From Pseudopedobacter beijingensis (GTDB lineage: Bacteria > Bacteroidota > Bacteroidia > Sphingobacteriales > Sphingobacteriaceae): DNA of 64,000 bases. The translations under genes were made by a program, and so were the position numbers. Under the pieces are notes generated by a model. That model was not told the origin of the DNA, ran no database searches, and worked only from the letters and a program-made list of their open reading frames with translations. Where the stretch lies: the NCBI RefSeq assembly GCF_042678145.1, contig NZ_JBHUDG010000001.1, positions 124,001-188,000 of the forward strand, in the 5' to 3' direction. Numbering within the stretch: the first letter of the stretch is position 1; each line of letters opens with the position of its first letter. Of this stretch, positions 16,411 to 26,749 are shown piece after piece.

Positions 16411-19400
16411 ATGTATAAAAACTCCATCGCATTGCGATGTGGCATACCTTATTGTTTTTCGAAATACCTCATTATCATGAAGCTTAGTTTTGTTTTCATA
16501 ATAATAGCCTGTATGCAGGTTAGTGCGACCACATTTGCTCAGAAAGTGAACGTAAAAGTTGTGAATGCCCCCATAAAGCAAGTTTTTTATCAGCTGACTA
16601 AACAAACTGGTTTTAATTTCATGGCCGATGCTAATCTGACCAAGAAGATAAGGCCCATAACTTTCGATTTAAAGAATGCCAGTATGGAAGAAGTACTGAA
16701 TAAATGTTTTGGCGGGGTGGATATAGATATTGTAGTGAATAACGAATACAAAACGGTATTTATTAAAGAAACTGAGCGAAAAATATCTGCTGTAAAACAA
16801 GTTTTGATAATTAGCGGTAACGTCAACGATGAGAATAATGAGCCTTTACCTGGGGTAAGTATAAGATTAAAGAATACTCAAACCAGTACTGTCTCTGATG
16901 TTAATGGTAAATTTACTATTAATGTTCCAAACGAAGAAGCTATTTTAATTTTTAGCTTTTTAGGATTTGCTACACAAGAAAAAAAAGTTGGCACTAGTAA
17001 AGTATTGAATGTTAGGCTTCTTCCTAAAGTTTCTAAACTTAATGAAGTTGTAATCATAGGTTATGGAGCAACTGTTGCCAGAGAAGATTTAACAGGAGCG
17101 GTAGGTACCCCAGATTTGGAAGATATGAGGATTGCTCCAGTAGTTGCTTTTGATCAGGCTTTGGCAGGGCGTATTGCTGGTGTTCAAATACTTTCCAATG
17201 ATGGGCAACCAGGATCAGAAGGAATTAATATTGCCATTCGCGGACAGAATTCTTTAACTCAGGATAACTCCCCTTTGTTTGTCGTGGACGGCTTCCCTAT
17301 GGAAGATTTTGATGCTACTTCCCTTTCTATGGATGATATAGAGTCTATTGATGTTCTAAAGGACGCATCAGCATCAGCAATTTATGGTGCCCGAGGAGCT
17401 AATGGAGTAATTGTTATCCAAACAAAAAAAGGGAAAATAGGAGAGCCCGTTATCAGTTATTCAGCAACGGTTGGTTTTCAGGAAATAACAAAAAGGATGG
17501 AATTGCTGAGTCCTTATGAGTTTGTGAAATATCAAATAGAAAGGAACCCTGCAAATATTGCAAAATATACTCCTGCAGACCTGGCGCCTAGTAATTCTGG
17601 TTATGATGCTAATGGAAATACATTAGAGTCTTATAGAAATTATAGAGGGATTGACTGGCAGGATAAGCTTTATAGACTAGGAAATACGCAAATACATAAT
17701 TTAGCAATAAGAGGTGGAACTCAACAAACTAAATATTCTATATCTGGGTCTGTTTATGATCAGCGTGGAGTAATTTTAAACACGGGGTTGAGCCGTTATC
17801 AGGGAAGGCTTTCTTTAGATCAGCAATTAACTAAAAAGCTTAATGCTAGTTTAAGAGTTAATTTTAACCGAAATAACTCTTTTGGTCAGTTGGCATCTGA
17901 AGATCCTATTAGTGGACAGGCAACTAGTAATTTACTTTTCGGTGCATGGGGTTATAGACCGGTAACAGGAAGGGAAACAGAAGGGAATGATGTTGATGAA
18001 GACTTTATTGACGATTTTAGAGATGAAGAAACAACCTTTATTTATGATTACAGAGTAAACCCTATCATTTCTGCTGAAAACACCTACAGGAAAAGTAAAG
18101 TAAATAATGTAAACTTTAATGGAAATATTGATTATAAGATTTTAAAAGATTTAAATCTTAAAGTTACATTAGGCTTTGATAAGAGGCAAACTAATACCGA
18201 AAATTTTTATAACTCTCAAACAGCAAGAGGCTCTTCCAAACTTCCAAATAATACGCGAGGTGTTCAAGGAAATATATCTATTTTTGATAGAGAAATCTGG
18301 ACAAACTCGTCTATACTCAGCTACAGAAAAAGATTCAACAAAAGAAATAGTTTAGATGCGTTATTTGGATACGAGTTACAAGGAATTGACAATTCCCGAA
18401 TAGGTCTTGCTAATGAACAAATACCCAATGAATTTTTAGGAATAAGTGGTATGGATGAAGGTGTAACCTTACCTAATACTGTTACTTATTCTAATTCTGT
18501 TTTAGGGTCATTGATAAGTAGGGTGAATTATAACTATCTTTCTAAATATCTCTTTACAGCAACATTTAGGACTGATGTATCTTCTAAATTTGCACCTGGT
18601 AACCGCACCGCATATTTTCCTTCAGGGGCATTTGCCTGGAGAATGGGACAGGAAAAATTTATTAAGCGTAGTCAGTTTATTTACGATGCAAAGCTTAGGG
18701 TTAGTTATGGAACAACAGGGAATAATAGGGTAACCGATTTTGCTTATTTATCTCCTATTATAGGAACAGATGTTTCTGAATCATATTCTCAAAATAATGG
18801 AGAGCCAAGCCGAGGAATGTTTCCTGGATCTTTAGGTAATAAAGATTTAAAATGGGAAACAACATCTCAGGTAGATTTAGGTTACGATATAGCTTTCCTT
18901 AAAAACAAAGTTGCTTTAACTATAGATGCTTACAGAAAAACAACAGATAATTTATTGTTAAATGCTAATGTACCTTATAGTTTCGGATATCAAAGGGCAT
19001 TTAAAAACATAGGGAAAATAAGAAATGAAGGGTTAGAGTTTTCTGTAAATACGACCAATATTAAAAATAAAAATTTTGATTGGAGAAGTAGTATTAATAT
19101 TTCGTTCAATAAAAATAAAATCCTGGCTCTGTCAGAAGATGAGCAAAAGATGTTTAGTAAAATCAGTTGGGCAACCAATTATAATGCTACTTTTTTGTAT
19201 GCTGCCGAAGTTGGAGGACCTGCAGCGATGTTTATTGGGCAGGTGTTTGATGGAGTTTATCAGTATGCCGATTTTGAAGAAGTGTCTCCCGGAAAATATT
19301 ATCTAAAACCAGGAATCCCATACACCGGTACAGATAGAGATGCTATTAAGCCTGGTGATATTAAATACAAGGATCTGAACGGAGATGGGGTTATAAATGA

Positions 19401-19929
19401 ATATGATATAACCATTATAGGCAATCCTCAGCCAAAACATAGTGGAGGCTTTGTGAACAATTTCAAGTATAAAAACTTTGGTTTAAATGTGTTTTTTCAA
19501 TGGGTTTATGGAAATGATGTATTTAATGGAAACAGAATATATTTTGAAGGAAATCCATCTAATGTGCCAAACTTAAATCAATATGCTTCTTATGCTGATA
19601 GATGGACACCTGAAAATCAAAGCAACACCATGTTTAGATCTGGTGGTTATGGGCCCGCATATTATTCGTCAAGAGTTATTGAAGATGGTTCTTTTTTGAG
19701 GTTAAAGACAGTGTCCTTGAGCTATGAAGTCCCTAAGAAGATATTAAGCAAAGTGAAAATATCTAATATGAATTTGTCTTTGGTAGCACAAAATTTATAC
19801 ACCTGGACAAAGTATTCGGGAATGGACCCAGAGGTATCAGCTAGGCATTCAACTTTAACTCCGGGGTTTGATTTTTCGGCTTATCCCAGAGCCAGAACAA
19901 TTGCATTTTCTTTAAGGACAACTTTTTAA
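16411..19929 (+). CDS. SusC/RagA-family TonB-linked outer membrane transporter with STN domain
   Basis: 1172 residues. An extended signal region (1-44) ends ATTFAQ. An STN signalling domain follows (about 45-120), then a carboxypeptidase-regulatory-like domain (about 132-215, NEPLPGVSIRLKN, DVNGKFTI), the plug (about 225-345, RGQNSLTQDNSPLFVVDGFP, ASAIYGARGANGV) and a 22-strand-type barrel to a terminal Phe. It imports glycan fragments across the outer membrane together with SusD at 19941. The STN domain shows it also signals to FecR and the ECF sigma factor. The start codon and the preceding bases are conserved with the second susC at 34683. Confidence 0.96.
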   Translation: MYKNSIALRCGIPYCFSKYLIIMKLSFVFIIIACMQVSATTFAQKVNVKVVNAPIKQVFYQLTKQTGFNFMADANLTKKIRPITFDLKNASMEEVLNKCFGGVDIDIVVNNEYKTVFIKETERKISAVKQVLIISGNVNDENNEPLPGVSIRLKNTQTSTVSDVNGKFTINVPNEEAILIFSFLGFATQEKKVGTSKVLNVRLLPKVSKLNEVVIIGYGATVAREDLTGAVGTPDLEDMRIAPVVAFDQALAGRIAGVQILSNDGQPGSEGINIAIRGQNSLTQDNSPLFVVDGFPMEDFDATSLSMDDIESIDVLKDASASAIYGARGANGVIVIQTKKGKIGEPVISYSATVGFQEITKRMELLSPYEFVKYQIERNPANIAKYTPADLAPSNSGYDANGNTLESYRNYRGIDWQDKLYRLGNTQIHNLAIRGGTQQTKYSISGSVYDQRGVILNTGLSRYQGRLSLDQQLTKKLNASLRVNFNRNNSFGQLASEDPISGQATSNLLFGAWGYRPVTGRETEGNDVDEDFIDDFRDEETTFIYDYRVNPIISAENTYRKSKVNNVNFNGNIDYKILKDLNLKVTLGFDKRQTNTENFYNSQTARGSSKLPNNTRGVQGNISIFDREIWTNSSILSYRKRFNKRNSLDALFGYELQGIDNSRIGLANEQIPNEFLGISGMDEGVTLPNTVTYSNSVLGSLISRVNYNYLSKYLFTATFRTDVSSKFAPGNRTAYFPSGAFAWRMGQEKFIKRSQFIYDAKLRVSYGTTGNNRVTDFAYLSPIIGTDVSESYSQNNGEPSRGMFPGSLGNKDLKWETTSQVDLGYDIAFLKNKVALTIDAYRKTTDNLLLNANVPYSFGYQRAFKNIGKIRNEGLEFSVNTTNIKNKNFDWRSSINISFNKNKILALSEDEQKMFSKISWATNYNATFLYAAEVGGPAAMFIGQVFDGVYQYADFEEVSPGKYYLKPGIPYTGTDRDAIKPGDIKYKDLNGDGVINEYDITIIGNPQPKHSGGFVNNFKYKNFGLNVFFQWVYGNDVFNGNRIYFEGNPSNVPNLNQYASYADRWTPENQSNTMFRSGGYGPAYYSSRVIEDGSFLRLKTVSLSYEVPKKILSKVKISNMNLSLVAQNLYTWTKYSGMDPEVSARHSTLTPGFDFSAYPRARTIAFSLRTTF

Positions 19930-19940
19930 ATGTTGATAAT

Positions 19941-21545
19941 ATGAGACGTTTTATTAAATATTTTTTAATTATATGTATTCCCATCTCCTTTGCCGGATGT
20001 AAAAAGCTTTTTGATACCAATCCACAAGATTTTGTTGATCAGGAACAATTTTATCAGACTGAACAACAATTGAATAGTGCTTTAATGGCTGTTTATAGTC
20101 CGTTGGGGAAAGGAGAGTTATATGGAGCAAGAATGATTGGCCGATTAGGTATGGATGCCGATGAAGCTTTCTATAATTCAAGCATTTTTACAGGAGTTTT
20201 AAATAATAGCATCCTGCCTACCGATTCGTATATCACTAGTTTTTGGAGAGTATGTTATGAAGCTATTAATAGAGCAAACTTACTTTTGAAATACATTGAT
20301 CGTCCTAAAATGGACGAAAAGAATAGAAATATAATCAAAGGGGAAGCTTTATTTCTAAGAGGGTATTATTATTTATTACTAACCAGTAATTTTGGAGATG
20401 TTCCACTAATTCTTGAACCGAGCTTATCTGCATCTCAATCAACCAAAATTCCTCAGGCAAAAAGTAAAAAGGTTTACGAACAAATTATTGCAGATTTAAC
20501 AGAAGCTCAGGGTATTGTGCTTACTGCTTCTGAGATAGGTTATGGGGGAAGGGTTAATCGTTCTGCTGTACAGGGTATTTTGGCTAGAGTTTGTTTATAC
20601 ATGGCAGGCAATCCAATAAATGACTTTACTAAATATGAGGTTGCCAGGGCTTGGGCAGATAGTGTAATTACTTCAAAGGAACATACGCTTAACCCCGATT
20701 ATACGAATGTATTTAAAAATTATGCTGCAGATATTTACGATATTAAAGAAAGTATATTGGAAGTAGAGTTTTACGGAAATTCTCAGGGAGTATATAAGAA
20801 AGGTGGAACGGTGGGAAATGCCAATGGAATAAGATATACTGCAAATCCTGCAGATCCTCGTTACGGACGCTCAGATGGTTTTTTGAATATTACTCCAACT
20901 CTTTGGAAACTCTATCCAGATGCTGGTAGCTTAACTTCTTCTGATTTAAGGAGAGATTGGTCTATAGCACCTTTTTCTTTATCGGGTAACCCTGCTGTAG
21001 AAAAAGCCTGGACAGCTTCACAAGTTATTGATAGATACCCTGGAAAGTTTCGTCGTTTTTATGAAACGGTGTCACCAAAAACTAGTAGTACTCCTCAAAA
21101 TTTCCCTTTATTAAGGTATTCCGATGTCCTTTTAATGTATGCTGAAGCAGATAATTACATAAATCAGGGACCTACACCTGAAGCATTGGAAAGTATAAAT
21201 CAAGTGAGAAGAAGAGCGTATGGATTACCTGTAAAACTTGGTTCAAGTGGAATGCCAAGTCCGGTAGATCTAGATATGAGTATCTCTTATAGTGATTTTC
21301 TTAAAGAAATAAAAGATGAAAGGTCTAGGGAGCTCAGTTTTGAATGTTTACGCAAAAGAGATCTAGTAAGATGGGGAGATTTTTTGAACAATATGAAAGA
21401 GGTATACAATCAAGTAATCAATATAAATCCTAACTCAAGAGCTATACCAGTTTATAAAAATGTGACTAAACGTGATGAATTATGGCCTATACCGGCTTAT
21501 GAGATGGGAGTGAATTCGGAGTTAGTACAAAATGTGGGATGGTAA
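19941..21545 (+). CDS. SusD/RagB-family surface glycan-binding lipoprotein
   Basis: 534 residues. The lipobox is SFAGCKK. The N-terminal SusD-like region has LFDTNPQDFVDQEQFY; TPR-like helices follow (GEALFLRGYYYLLLTSNFGDVPLI). The C-terminal RagB/SusD part has FPLLRYSDVLLMYAEA and ERSRELSFECLRKRDLVRWG, ending NVGW. It is the outer-surface lid of the SusC transporter 11 bp upstream and binds the incoming oligosaccharide. Length is typical; compare the 624-residue homologue at 38171, which has an extra insertion. Confidence 0.95.
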   Translation: MRRFIKYFLIICIPISFAGCKKLFDTNPQDFVDQEQFYQTEQQLNSALMAVYSPLGKGELYGARMIGRLGMDADEAFYNSSIFTGVLNNSILPTDSYITSFWRVCYEAINRANLLLKYIDRPKMDEKNRNIIKGEALFLRGYYYLLLTSNFGDVPLILEPSLSASQSTKIPQAKSKKVYEQIIADLTEAQGIVLTASEIGYGGRVNRSAVQGILARVCLYMAGNPINDFTKYEVARAWADSVITSKEHTLNPDYTNVFKNYAADIYDIKESILEVEFYGNSQGVYKKGGTVGNANGIRYTANPADPRYGRSDGFLNITPTLWKLYPDAGSLTSSDLRRDWSIAPFSLSGNPAVEKAWTASQVIDRYPGKFRRFYETVSPKTSSTPQNFPLLRYSDVLLMYAEADNYINQGPTPEALESINQVRRRAYGLPVKLGSSGMPSPVDLDMSISYSDFLKEIKDERSRELSFECLRKRDLVRWGDFLNNMKEVYNQVININPNSRAIPVYKNVTKRDELWPIPAYEMGVNSELVQNVGW

Positions 21546-21561
21546 TCAAAAATGAAAAATT

Positions 21562-22497
21562 ATGAAATGGATTAGAATATTAATAATACCAGTTTTTATT
21601 TCTTCATGTAGTAAAGTCGACTTTAAAACGGCAGAATTAGAAGTGTACGTTGAAAATATCGAATACAAAGTAGGTGATCCTATATTTTTTGATATTAAAA
21701 GTAATGCGGATAATATCGTTTTTTATCCAGGAGTAGCATATGGCGATACTTTAAGTGAATATAAGTATAAAGATGGCAGGCAGATACCCGTAGAGGATTT
21801 GAAAATGTCTTTTAATACCAAGTTGGGTACTGCTGGTACTCAGGTTAACCAGTTACAGGTATTGGTTTCTAATGATTTTAATGGAGTGTATTCTGCTCAA
21901 AATGTTGAAAACGCAAATTGGGTAGATATTAGCTCAAAATTCAACTTAGCAACATCAACATCAGTAATTAATAGTGGAGAATATAGTTTAAATCAGTATA
22001 CAGAACCAGGGAAGCCATTATATATATGCTTTAAATATATTGTAAGACCCAAAATAGCATATAAAACCTCTAGAGATGTAACCATTAGTGAGTTTCTTAT
22101 AACCAATGAGGGCAGTTTGGGTAAGCATGATGTAACTACTTTTATCCGATCTGGTTTTGCTGCTGAAACTGCTGTATTAAAAGGGAATTTTACTCCTGCT
22201 GAAGGACGAAGTGTTTTCTCAAACACATCAATCCAGTTAAGAGGTAATAATGCTGCGGGTACAACAGAAGAATATACCGAAACCTGGGTTATTTCTAAAC
22301 CTATAAACACAGATTTTCTGGTATTAGGTCCTGATAAATCTATTCCCTTAAAAGGCTATAAAGATTTACGGCAAGAAGCCCTTTATTATACCTACTACAG
22401 ACCAGGGAGTTATACTGTGACTTTTGTCGCTTTTAACCTGAATGAAGGCAGTGAAAACTCTGTCACCAAACAATTAAATATAACTGTGAAACCTTAA
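21562..22497 (+). CDS. DUF5017-type surface lipoprotein
   Basis: 311 residues with lipobox ISSCSK. A PKD-like beta domain begins near residue 25 (VEDLKMSFNTK, VLVSNDFNG, WVDISSKFN) and a second all-beta part runs to the end (GSYTVTFVAFN). It matches the DUF5017 pattern and aligns with the lipoprotein at 40069, which occupies the same place after susD in the next locus. Such small lipoproteins next to SusD are commonly glycan-binding, but this one is not shown to bind sugar. The VLVSNDFNG to YICFKY core recurs in the proteins at 26750 and 27312. Confidence 0.8.
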   Translation: MKWIRILIIPVFISSCSKVDFKTAELEVYVENIEYKVGDPIFFDIKSNADNIVFYPGVAYGDTLSEYKYKDGRQIPVEDLKMSFNTKLGTAGTQVNQLQVLVSNDFNGVYSAQNVENANWVDISSKFNLATSTSVINSGEYSLNQYTEPGKPLYICFKYIVRPKIAYKTSRDVTISEFLITNEGSLGKHDVTTFIRSGFAAETAVLKGNFTPAEGRSVFSNTSIQLRGNNAAGTTEEYTETWVISKPINTDFLVLGPDKSIPLKGYKDLRQEALYYTYYRPGSYTVTFVAFNLNEGSENSVTKQLNITVKP

Positions 22498-22507
22498 ATT
22501 TTATATT

Positions 22508-24010
22508 ATGAAAAAGTTAATACTTACAGCTATGATTACCGCAAGTACTATTATGTTGTATGCGCAAAGCTCATGGGAGCTGGAAAATGAGACCGTAAAT
22601 TACAATATGATGGGTACTGCACAGGGAACTCTGACCCGTACTGGGGCAAATCTAAATTTAATTTCTACTACTACTGATCCGGCTTATTTACCTTGTCCTA
22701 CAGATGGGATAGTACATGTGTTAACTAGTTCTGCTTATTCTGGCCCCGGCTTTAATCCTCCTTTTCCTGGAAATATATTTACTTTAAATCAAGAGAATGG
22801 GACTTTAACTTTTAACGCTACTAATTCATATACTGTATCGAATAGGTTTTCCATGTACGATCTTCAAAATGCTTCTCCGCTGACAAAGCTGTCTTTTAGT
22901 CTTTCATTTAATGAAAATACTTCACCCAATTCAATCTGGCAATTTGTAATTGGACGTAAACATGCGGATCCTGATGATGGGATATTTACAAAGACAGCTA
23001 TTGTTGGCAACGGGGCACTTACTGATGTTTTTAGTGGCTTCAGATGGGTAATAACCAACGATAATGAGGGACGGAAGATTCAATTCCAATACAGAAGAAA
23101 AAATTCGCCTACAGCGACAGGTACAAACACAGATATATCTTCAACCTTATTTGAAGCAGGTACAACATATGATGTACAGATAATCTGTAACAATACAAAC
23201 CAACCTCAGCAGTTTATGCTTGCTGGTAATCAAACAACAATCAATTCAATGCGGACAATGGTTATTGTTGATAACGCTATTGTCGCTATTGCAAATGCAA
23301 CAGATGGAGCAAGTAATAATCAGGTCCATTCAAACATTATGCCGGTTAATACAACAATTAATAGCTTTGCTTTTTCAGGAAATAGACCTCAAACTGAATC
23401 AACTACAGATTCAGAGATTACCCTAAGCAATATCAGCTGGAACTATGTTAAGCCTTCTGTATTACCTGTTAGTTTTATCTCTTTTACAGGTAAGAGTATT
23501 AACGAAGGCATTCAATTAAACTGGCAGACAGGCAGTGAGGAAAAAAACTCTCGTTTTGAAATTTATAGATCGGCTGATGGTCAAGCATTTTCTAAAATAG
23601 GTTCTCTGTCCGGTAACCTAAATTCTAATCAAATTAATAGTTATTCATTTATAGACGATTCTCCTTTTCTGGGAGATAATTATTATCAGCTTAGACAAAT
23701 TGACGTAGATGGGAAATCCAGTACATATGATAAAATTATTTTTATAGCAAACGGTTTTGGAAAAGAGGAGTTTAATGCTTTTGTTTCTCAGGATAAGCAG
23801 GTTAATATTAAAGTTTTTTTGGCTAAAAGCGAAAGAGTTTTAGTACGACTTACAGATATTACTGGCAGAGTAATTTATCAGTCGGGAACAACTTTAAGGC
23901 AAAATGAAAATCACATTCAGCTACCAATAATTCCTCTAGCTTCCGGTATTTACGTTGTTAGTATGGTTAACGAAGATAATAAGGTAAGAACAGCGAAGAT
24001 AATATTATAG
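22508..24010 (+). CDS. Secreted multidomain protein with T9SS sorting domain
   Basis: 500 residues. The signal peptide (1-19) ends MLYAQ. Residues about 100-315 form a beta-rich module (LSFSLSFNEN, FSGFRWVI, KIQFQYRRK, TINSFAFSG) that recurs in the protein at 29077. After LPVSFISFTGK a fibronectin-like region (INEGIQLNWQTGSEEKNSRFEIYRS) leads into a type IX secretion C-terminal domain (about 420-500) ending TAKIIL. It should be exported by T9SS to the surface or medium. No catalytic motif was seen; a glycan-binding or structural role is plausible. Confidence 0.72.
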   Translation: MKKLILTAMITASTIMLYAQSSWELENETVNYNMMGTAQGTLTRTGANLNLISTTTDPAYLPCPTDGIVHVLTSSAYSGPGFNPPFPGNIFTLNQENGTLTFNATNSYTVSNRFSMYDLQNASPLTKLSFSLSFNENTSPNSIWQFVIGRKHADPDDGIFTKTAIVGNGALTDVFSGFRWVITNDNEGRKIQFQYRRKNSPTATGTNTDISSTLFEAGTTYDVQIICNNTNQPQQFMLAGNQTTINSMRTMVIVDNAIVAIANATDGASNNQVHSNIMPVNTTINSFAFSGNRPQTESTTDSEITLSNISWNYVKPSVLPVSFISFTGKSINEGIQLNWQTGSEEKNSRFEIYRSADGQAFSKIGSLSGNLNSNQINSYSFIDDSPFLGDNYYQLRQIDVDGKSSTYDKIIFIANGFGKEEFNAFVSQDKQVNIKVFLAKSERVLVRLTDITGRVIYQSGTTLRQNENHIQLPIIPLASGIYVVSMVNEDNKVRTAKIIL

Positions 24011-24034
24011 ACAATACTTAAATTACAGTTTAAA

Positions 24035-26719
24035 ATGTACGATAAAAAGTTTTTTTTCAAAACCTTTATTTTATTGATAATCTGCTTTTTTATAAAAGAG
24101 GTTGTTTATGCCCAAAGTAAAGACAAGGTGCTAATTCTGGGAGATAGTGGTAAACTCTCTGGCCTTGTAAATAAACTGAAGTCAGATTTTGATGTTGCTT
24201 TTGTTAATGCAGCAACAGATATAGAGGCTAATAACTTTAAATTGCTTATTCTGGCTTCAGAAAATACAGTTGATGAAGCTTATAGATTTCCTGTACATCA
24301 GTTTTTACAGAAAGGTGGAAATGTTATATTTATAGGGAAAGAAACCTTTAATTACGACCCCGATTTTTATAATGGTAGTTTACTAACTGATCTAAAAAAA
24401 GATTTTGAAGTTGTATGGCCTAAAAGGGACTTTACAATAGCATCTGTAGATAAACCCGAAATAAAAACTTATGAATGTGCAACTTGTAAGACAATAAGTT
24501 TTGAAACCAAAAACAGGGGGATGAGAGATGTTTTGTTAGGGTTGAAAATTAAAAACAAGACATCTAAACTAAAAAATACCTTAAATTTTAGAGCCAAAGG
24601 AAGTCATTTTATGGACTTATTAGCTTTGGAAATAAAAGATACAAAAGGGAAAAAATGGTATTCTTTTCTACCTGTAACTCCTGAATGGGAAACATATTCT
24701 GTATCGCTGGCAAATTTCATTCCTGAAAACTGGAATAACACCAATCAGGCTTATCCTTTGCTAAATCCTACTACGGCCGACTCTTTATATATAGGCCTCA
24801 ATTCCTCCACTGTATGGAAAGAAAAAGCTATGGGTTTTACTTTAGGGGATATTAAAATAGGGGAAAACAAGAAAAATATTTATCAGCCATCTTCTTTATT
24901 ACAAACATTAAGGTATCCTTTTCAGGCAATAGGAATAAAATATCCTGAGTGGATTATCGACCCGTTTTTTAATTCTAAAAAACTGCATCAGGTTAACCTT
25001 GTAACAAAAGGAAACTTTATCTCCCCGGTGTCTATTCCAAGTCCATTTACAGAAGTTTATGCATTGCCAGAGTTTTTTTATGAACATCCGGTTTCAACAT
25101 CTGGTACCGATACTAAAAAAGCTTATGACAATAAAGAAAATAGAGTTTCCAGAAGAGAGCAACTATTGGTAGATAAGACTTCGGGAATGGTAGTGGCAGA
25201 GTTTATACAGTTTGCCAATGGCCCGTATAAGTTGGCATCTATCAGTTCTTTAGGTGTGAATATTTCCGATATTCAGGTTAAAGCGGGAATAAGTGATTTA
25301 ATCGTAAATCTGAGTAAAGAAGTTGTAGGCAAGCCTCGTATTATCAATGTAGCGGTAAATACAACGGAGAAAAAAGATAATAATTCGATTTATCCGTTAT
25401 TTAAAGTAAATATCCAAAATGTAAAGAACCAAATTGTTAAGGGGAAAATAGAATTATTTATAAACAATCAAGTAACCAATGCTTTGGATGTTGCGCTGGT
25501 CCCAAATGTAAATAAACAGTATAGCCTGGAACTAAAATCGTTACCGACGGATTTTTCTTTAAAAACCTTTGTCTGGAAAGTAAGATTTACAACAACCAAT
25601 AGTGTAGATGAATTAACAGATACTGTTGATGTTGAAAAGGCTATGCTGGCATCGTTTAAATTTCTGACAGATGCTCAGAAATTTTACCCGGATGGCAGGT
25701 TCTCTAATCATTATTTCGGAGATGCCTATGGAGTAAGGGCTATGTTTGCTTATCTGGACTACCTTAAACAAAATCCGCAGACAAAATCCAAGTATTCCGA
25801 TATGTGGACGAATTTTACTGAAAGTGATATAAAAAATAGTGCAGAAAGCTTCTATGATATGTTAGTTAATAGACAAACATCATTTGGAGCCTATCCTATG
25901 GGATATTCTGAACACGCTGGTGGGTATAATGTAGCTGATGGCGGTCAAATGGCTTTATCTATGATGCAATCTTCCGGCTATATTTCTGATGTTAATAGAA
26001 AAAACAATTATATCAATTCTGTAGTGAAATTTGGTAATTGGGCAGAGGAATATTATATAACTCCTGAATTATCAGCTCAGCTTAAAATATCTCATCCAGA
26101 AGAATATAAAAAAGGGCAAACACTAGCCGGGCTTTATGGATTAGGATTAGCAGGGAAAAGAAAACAACAAACTGGTCCATCCTGGGTATTGGCAGATATT
26201 ATTGCCGCTCAGATATTACTGTCAAAACAGGCAAATACAATAGCCGCTAAAAACACGTTTAAAGTTATTGCCGAAAGAAATTCCCGTTTTTATGTAGAAA
26301 GTAATTATGATGCTGTAGGATATTATCAGGCAGAAGCTTTATTCTGGATATACTTAACTACTAAAGAGCAGGACTTAAAAAAAATGATAGCAAATAATTT
26401 AAAAGAAACATTTGTACAGCCCCTTTTAAAAGGGGTAGAAAACGATATGTTTTTATTAGGAGGCAGAGCTACATTAAAGGCGCTGCCATTAATGTATTAT
26501 CAAAGATATATTGAGGATAATGAAGATATAAGAGCTGTATTGTTTAAATATGTTTGGAATTTTGCAGCAGAACACGGTTCAAACTCAATTTTTAATTCTG
26601 CAAAATGTTTTCCAAAAGCAGTCCATGGAGAATCTTTAACAGCATCTAAATATGCTGCTTTAAGTAGCTTGTGGGCAATGGAACTTATAAATCCCGGAAG
26701 TAGCTTAATCTCATTTTAA
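24035..26719 (+). CDS. Large secreted protein of unknown function with alpha-helical C-terminal domain
   Basis: 894 residues; the signal segment (1-27) ends VVYAQ. Residues about 30-125 look like a flavodoxin/ThuA-type alpha/beta fold (KVLILGDSG, LLILASENTVDEA). A jelly-roll-like region at about 160-290 has SFETKNRGMRD and WETYSVSLANF. Beta-sandwich sequence follows to about 545. From about 545 to the end is a helix-rich domain with repeated aromatic and Gly-rich turns (FGAYPMGYSEHAGGYN, GLYGLGLAG, ESNYDAVGYYQAEALFWIY, FLLGGRATLKALPLMYYQR). The last part resembles the alpha/alpha-barrel folds of some glycosidases and lyases. I recognise no named family. It may be the main depolymerase of this locus; that is inference. 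Confidence 0.6.
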   Translation: MYDKKFFFKTFILLIICFFIKEVVYAQSKDKVLILGDSGKLSGLVNKLKSDFDVAFVNAATDIEANNFKLLILASENTVDEAYRFPVHQFLQKGGNVIFIGKETFNYDPDFYNGSLLTDLKKDFEVVWPKRDFTIASVDKPEIKTYECATCKTISFETKNRGMRDVLLGLKIKNKTSKLKNTLNFRAKGSHFMDLLALEIKDTKGKKWYSFLPVTPEWETYSVSLANFIPENWNNTNQAYPLLNPTTADSLYIGLNSSTVWKEKAMGFTLGDIKIGENKKNIYQPSSLLQTLRYPFQAIGIKYPEWIIDPFFNSKKLHQVNLVTKGNFISPVSIPSPFTEVYALPEFFYEHPVSTSGTDTKKAYDNKENRVSRREQLLVDKTSGMVVAEFIQFANGPYKLASISSLGVNISDIQVKAGISDLIVNLSKEVVGKPRIINVAVNTTEKKDNNSIYPLFKVNIQNVKNQIVKGKIELFINNQVTNALDVALVPNVNKQYSLELKSLPTDFSLKTFVWKVRFTTTNSVDELTDTVDVEKAMLASFKFLTDAQKFYPDGRFSNHYFGDAYGVRAMFAYLDYLKQNPQTKSKYSDMWTNFTESDIKNSAESFYDMLVNRQTSFGAYPMGYSEHAGGYNVADGGQMALSMMQSSGYISDVNRKNNYINSVVKFGNWAEEYYITPELSAQLKISHPEEYKKGQTLAGLYGLGLAGKRKQQTGPSWVLADIIAAQILLSKQANTIAAKNTFKVIAERNSRFYVESNYDAVGYYQAEALFWIYLTTKEQDLKKMIANNLKETFVQPLLKGVENDMFLLGGRATLKALPLMYYQRYIEDNEDIRAVLFKYVWNFAAEHGSNSIFNSAKCFPKAVHGESLTASKYAALSSLWAMELINPGSSLISF

Positions 26720-26749
26720 TCAAATTAAATAGACTATAAAAGAATTATT

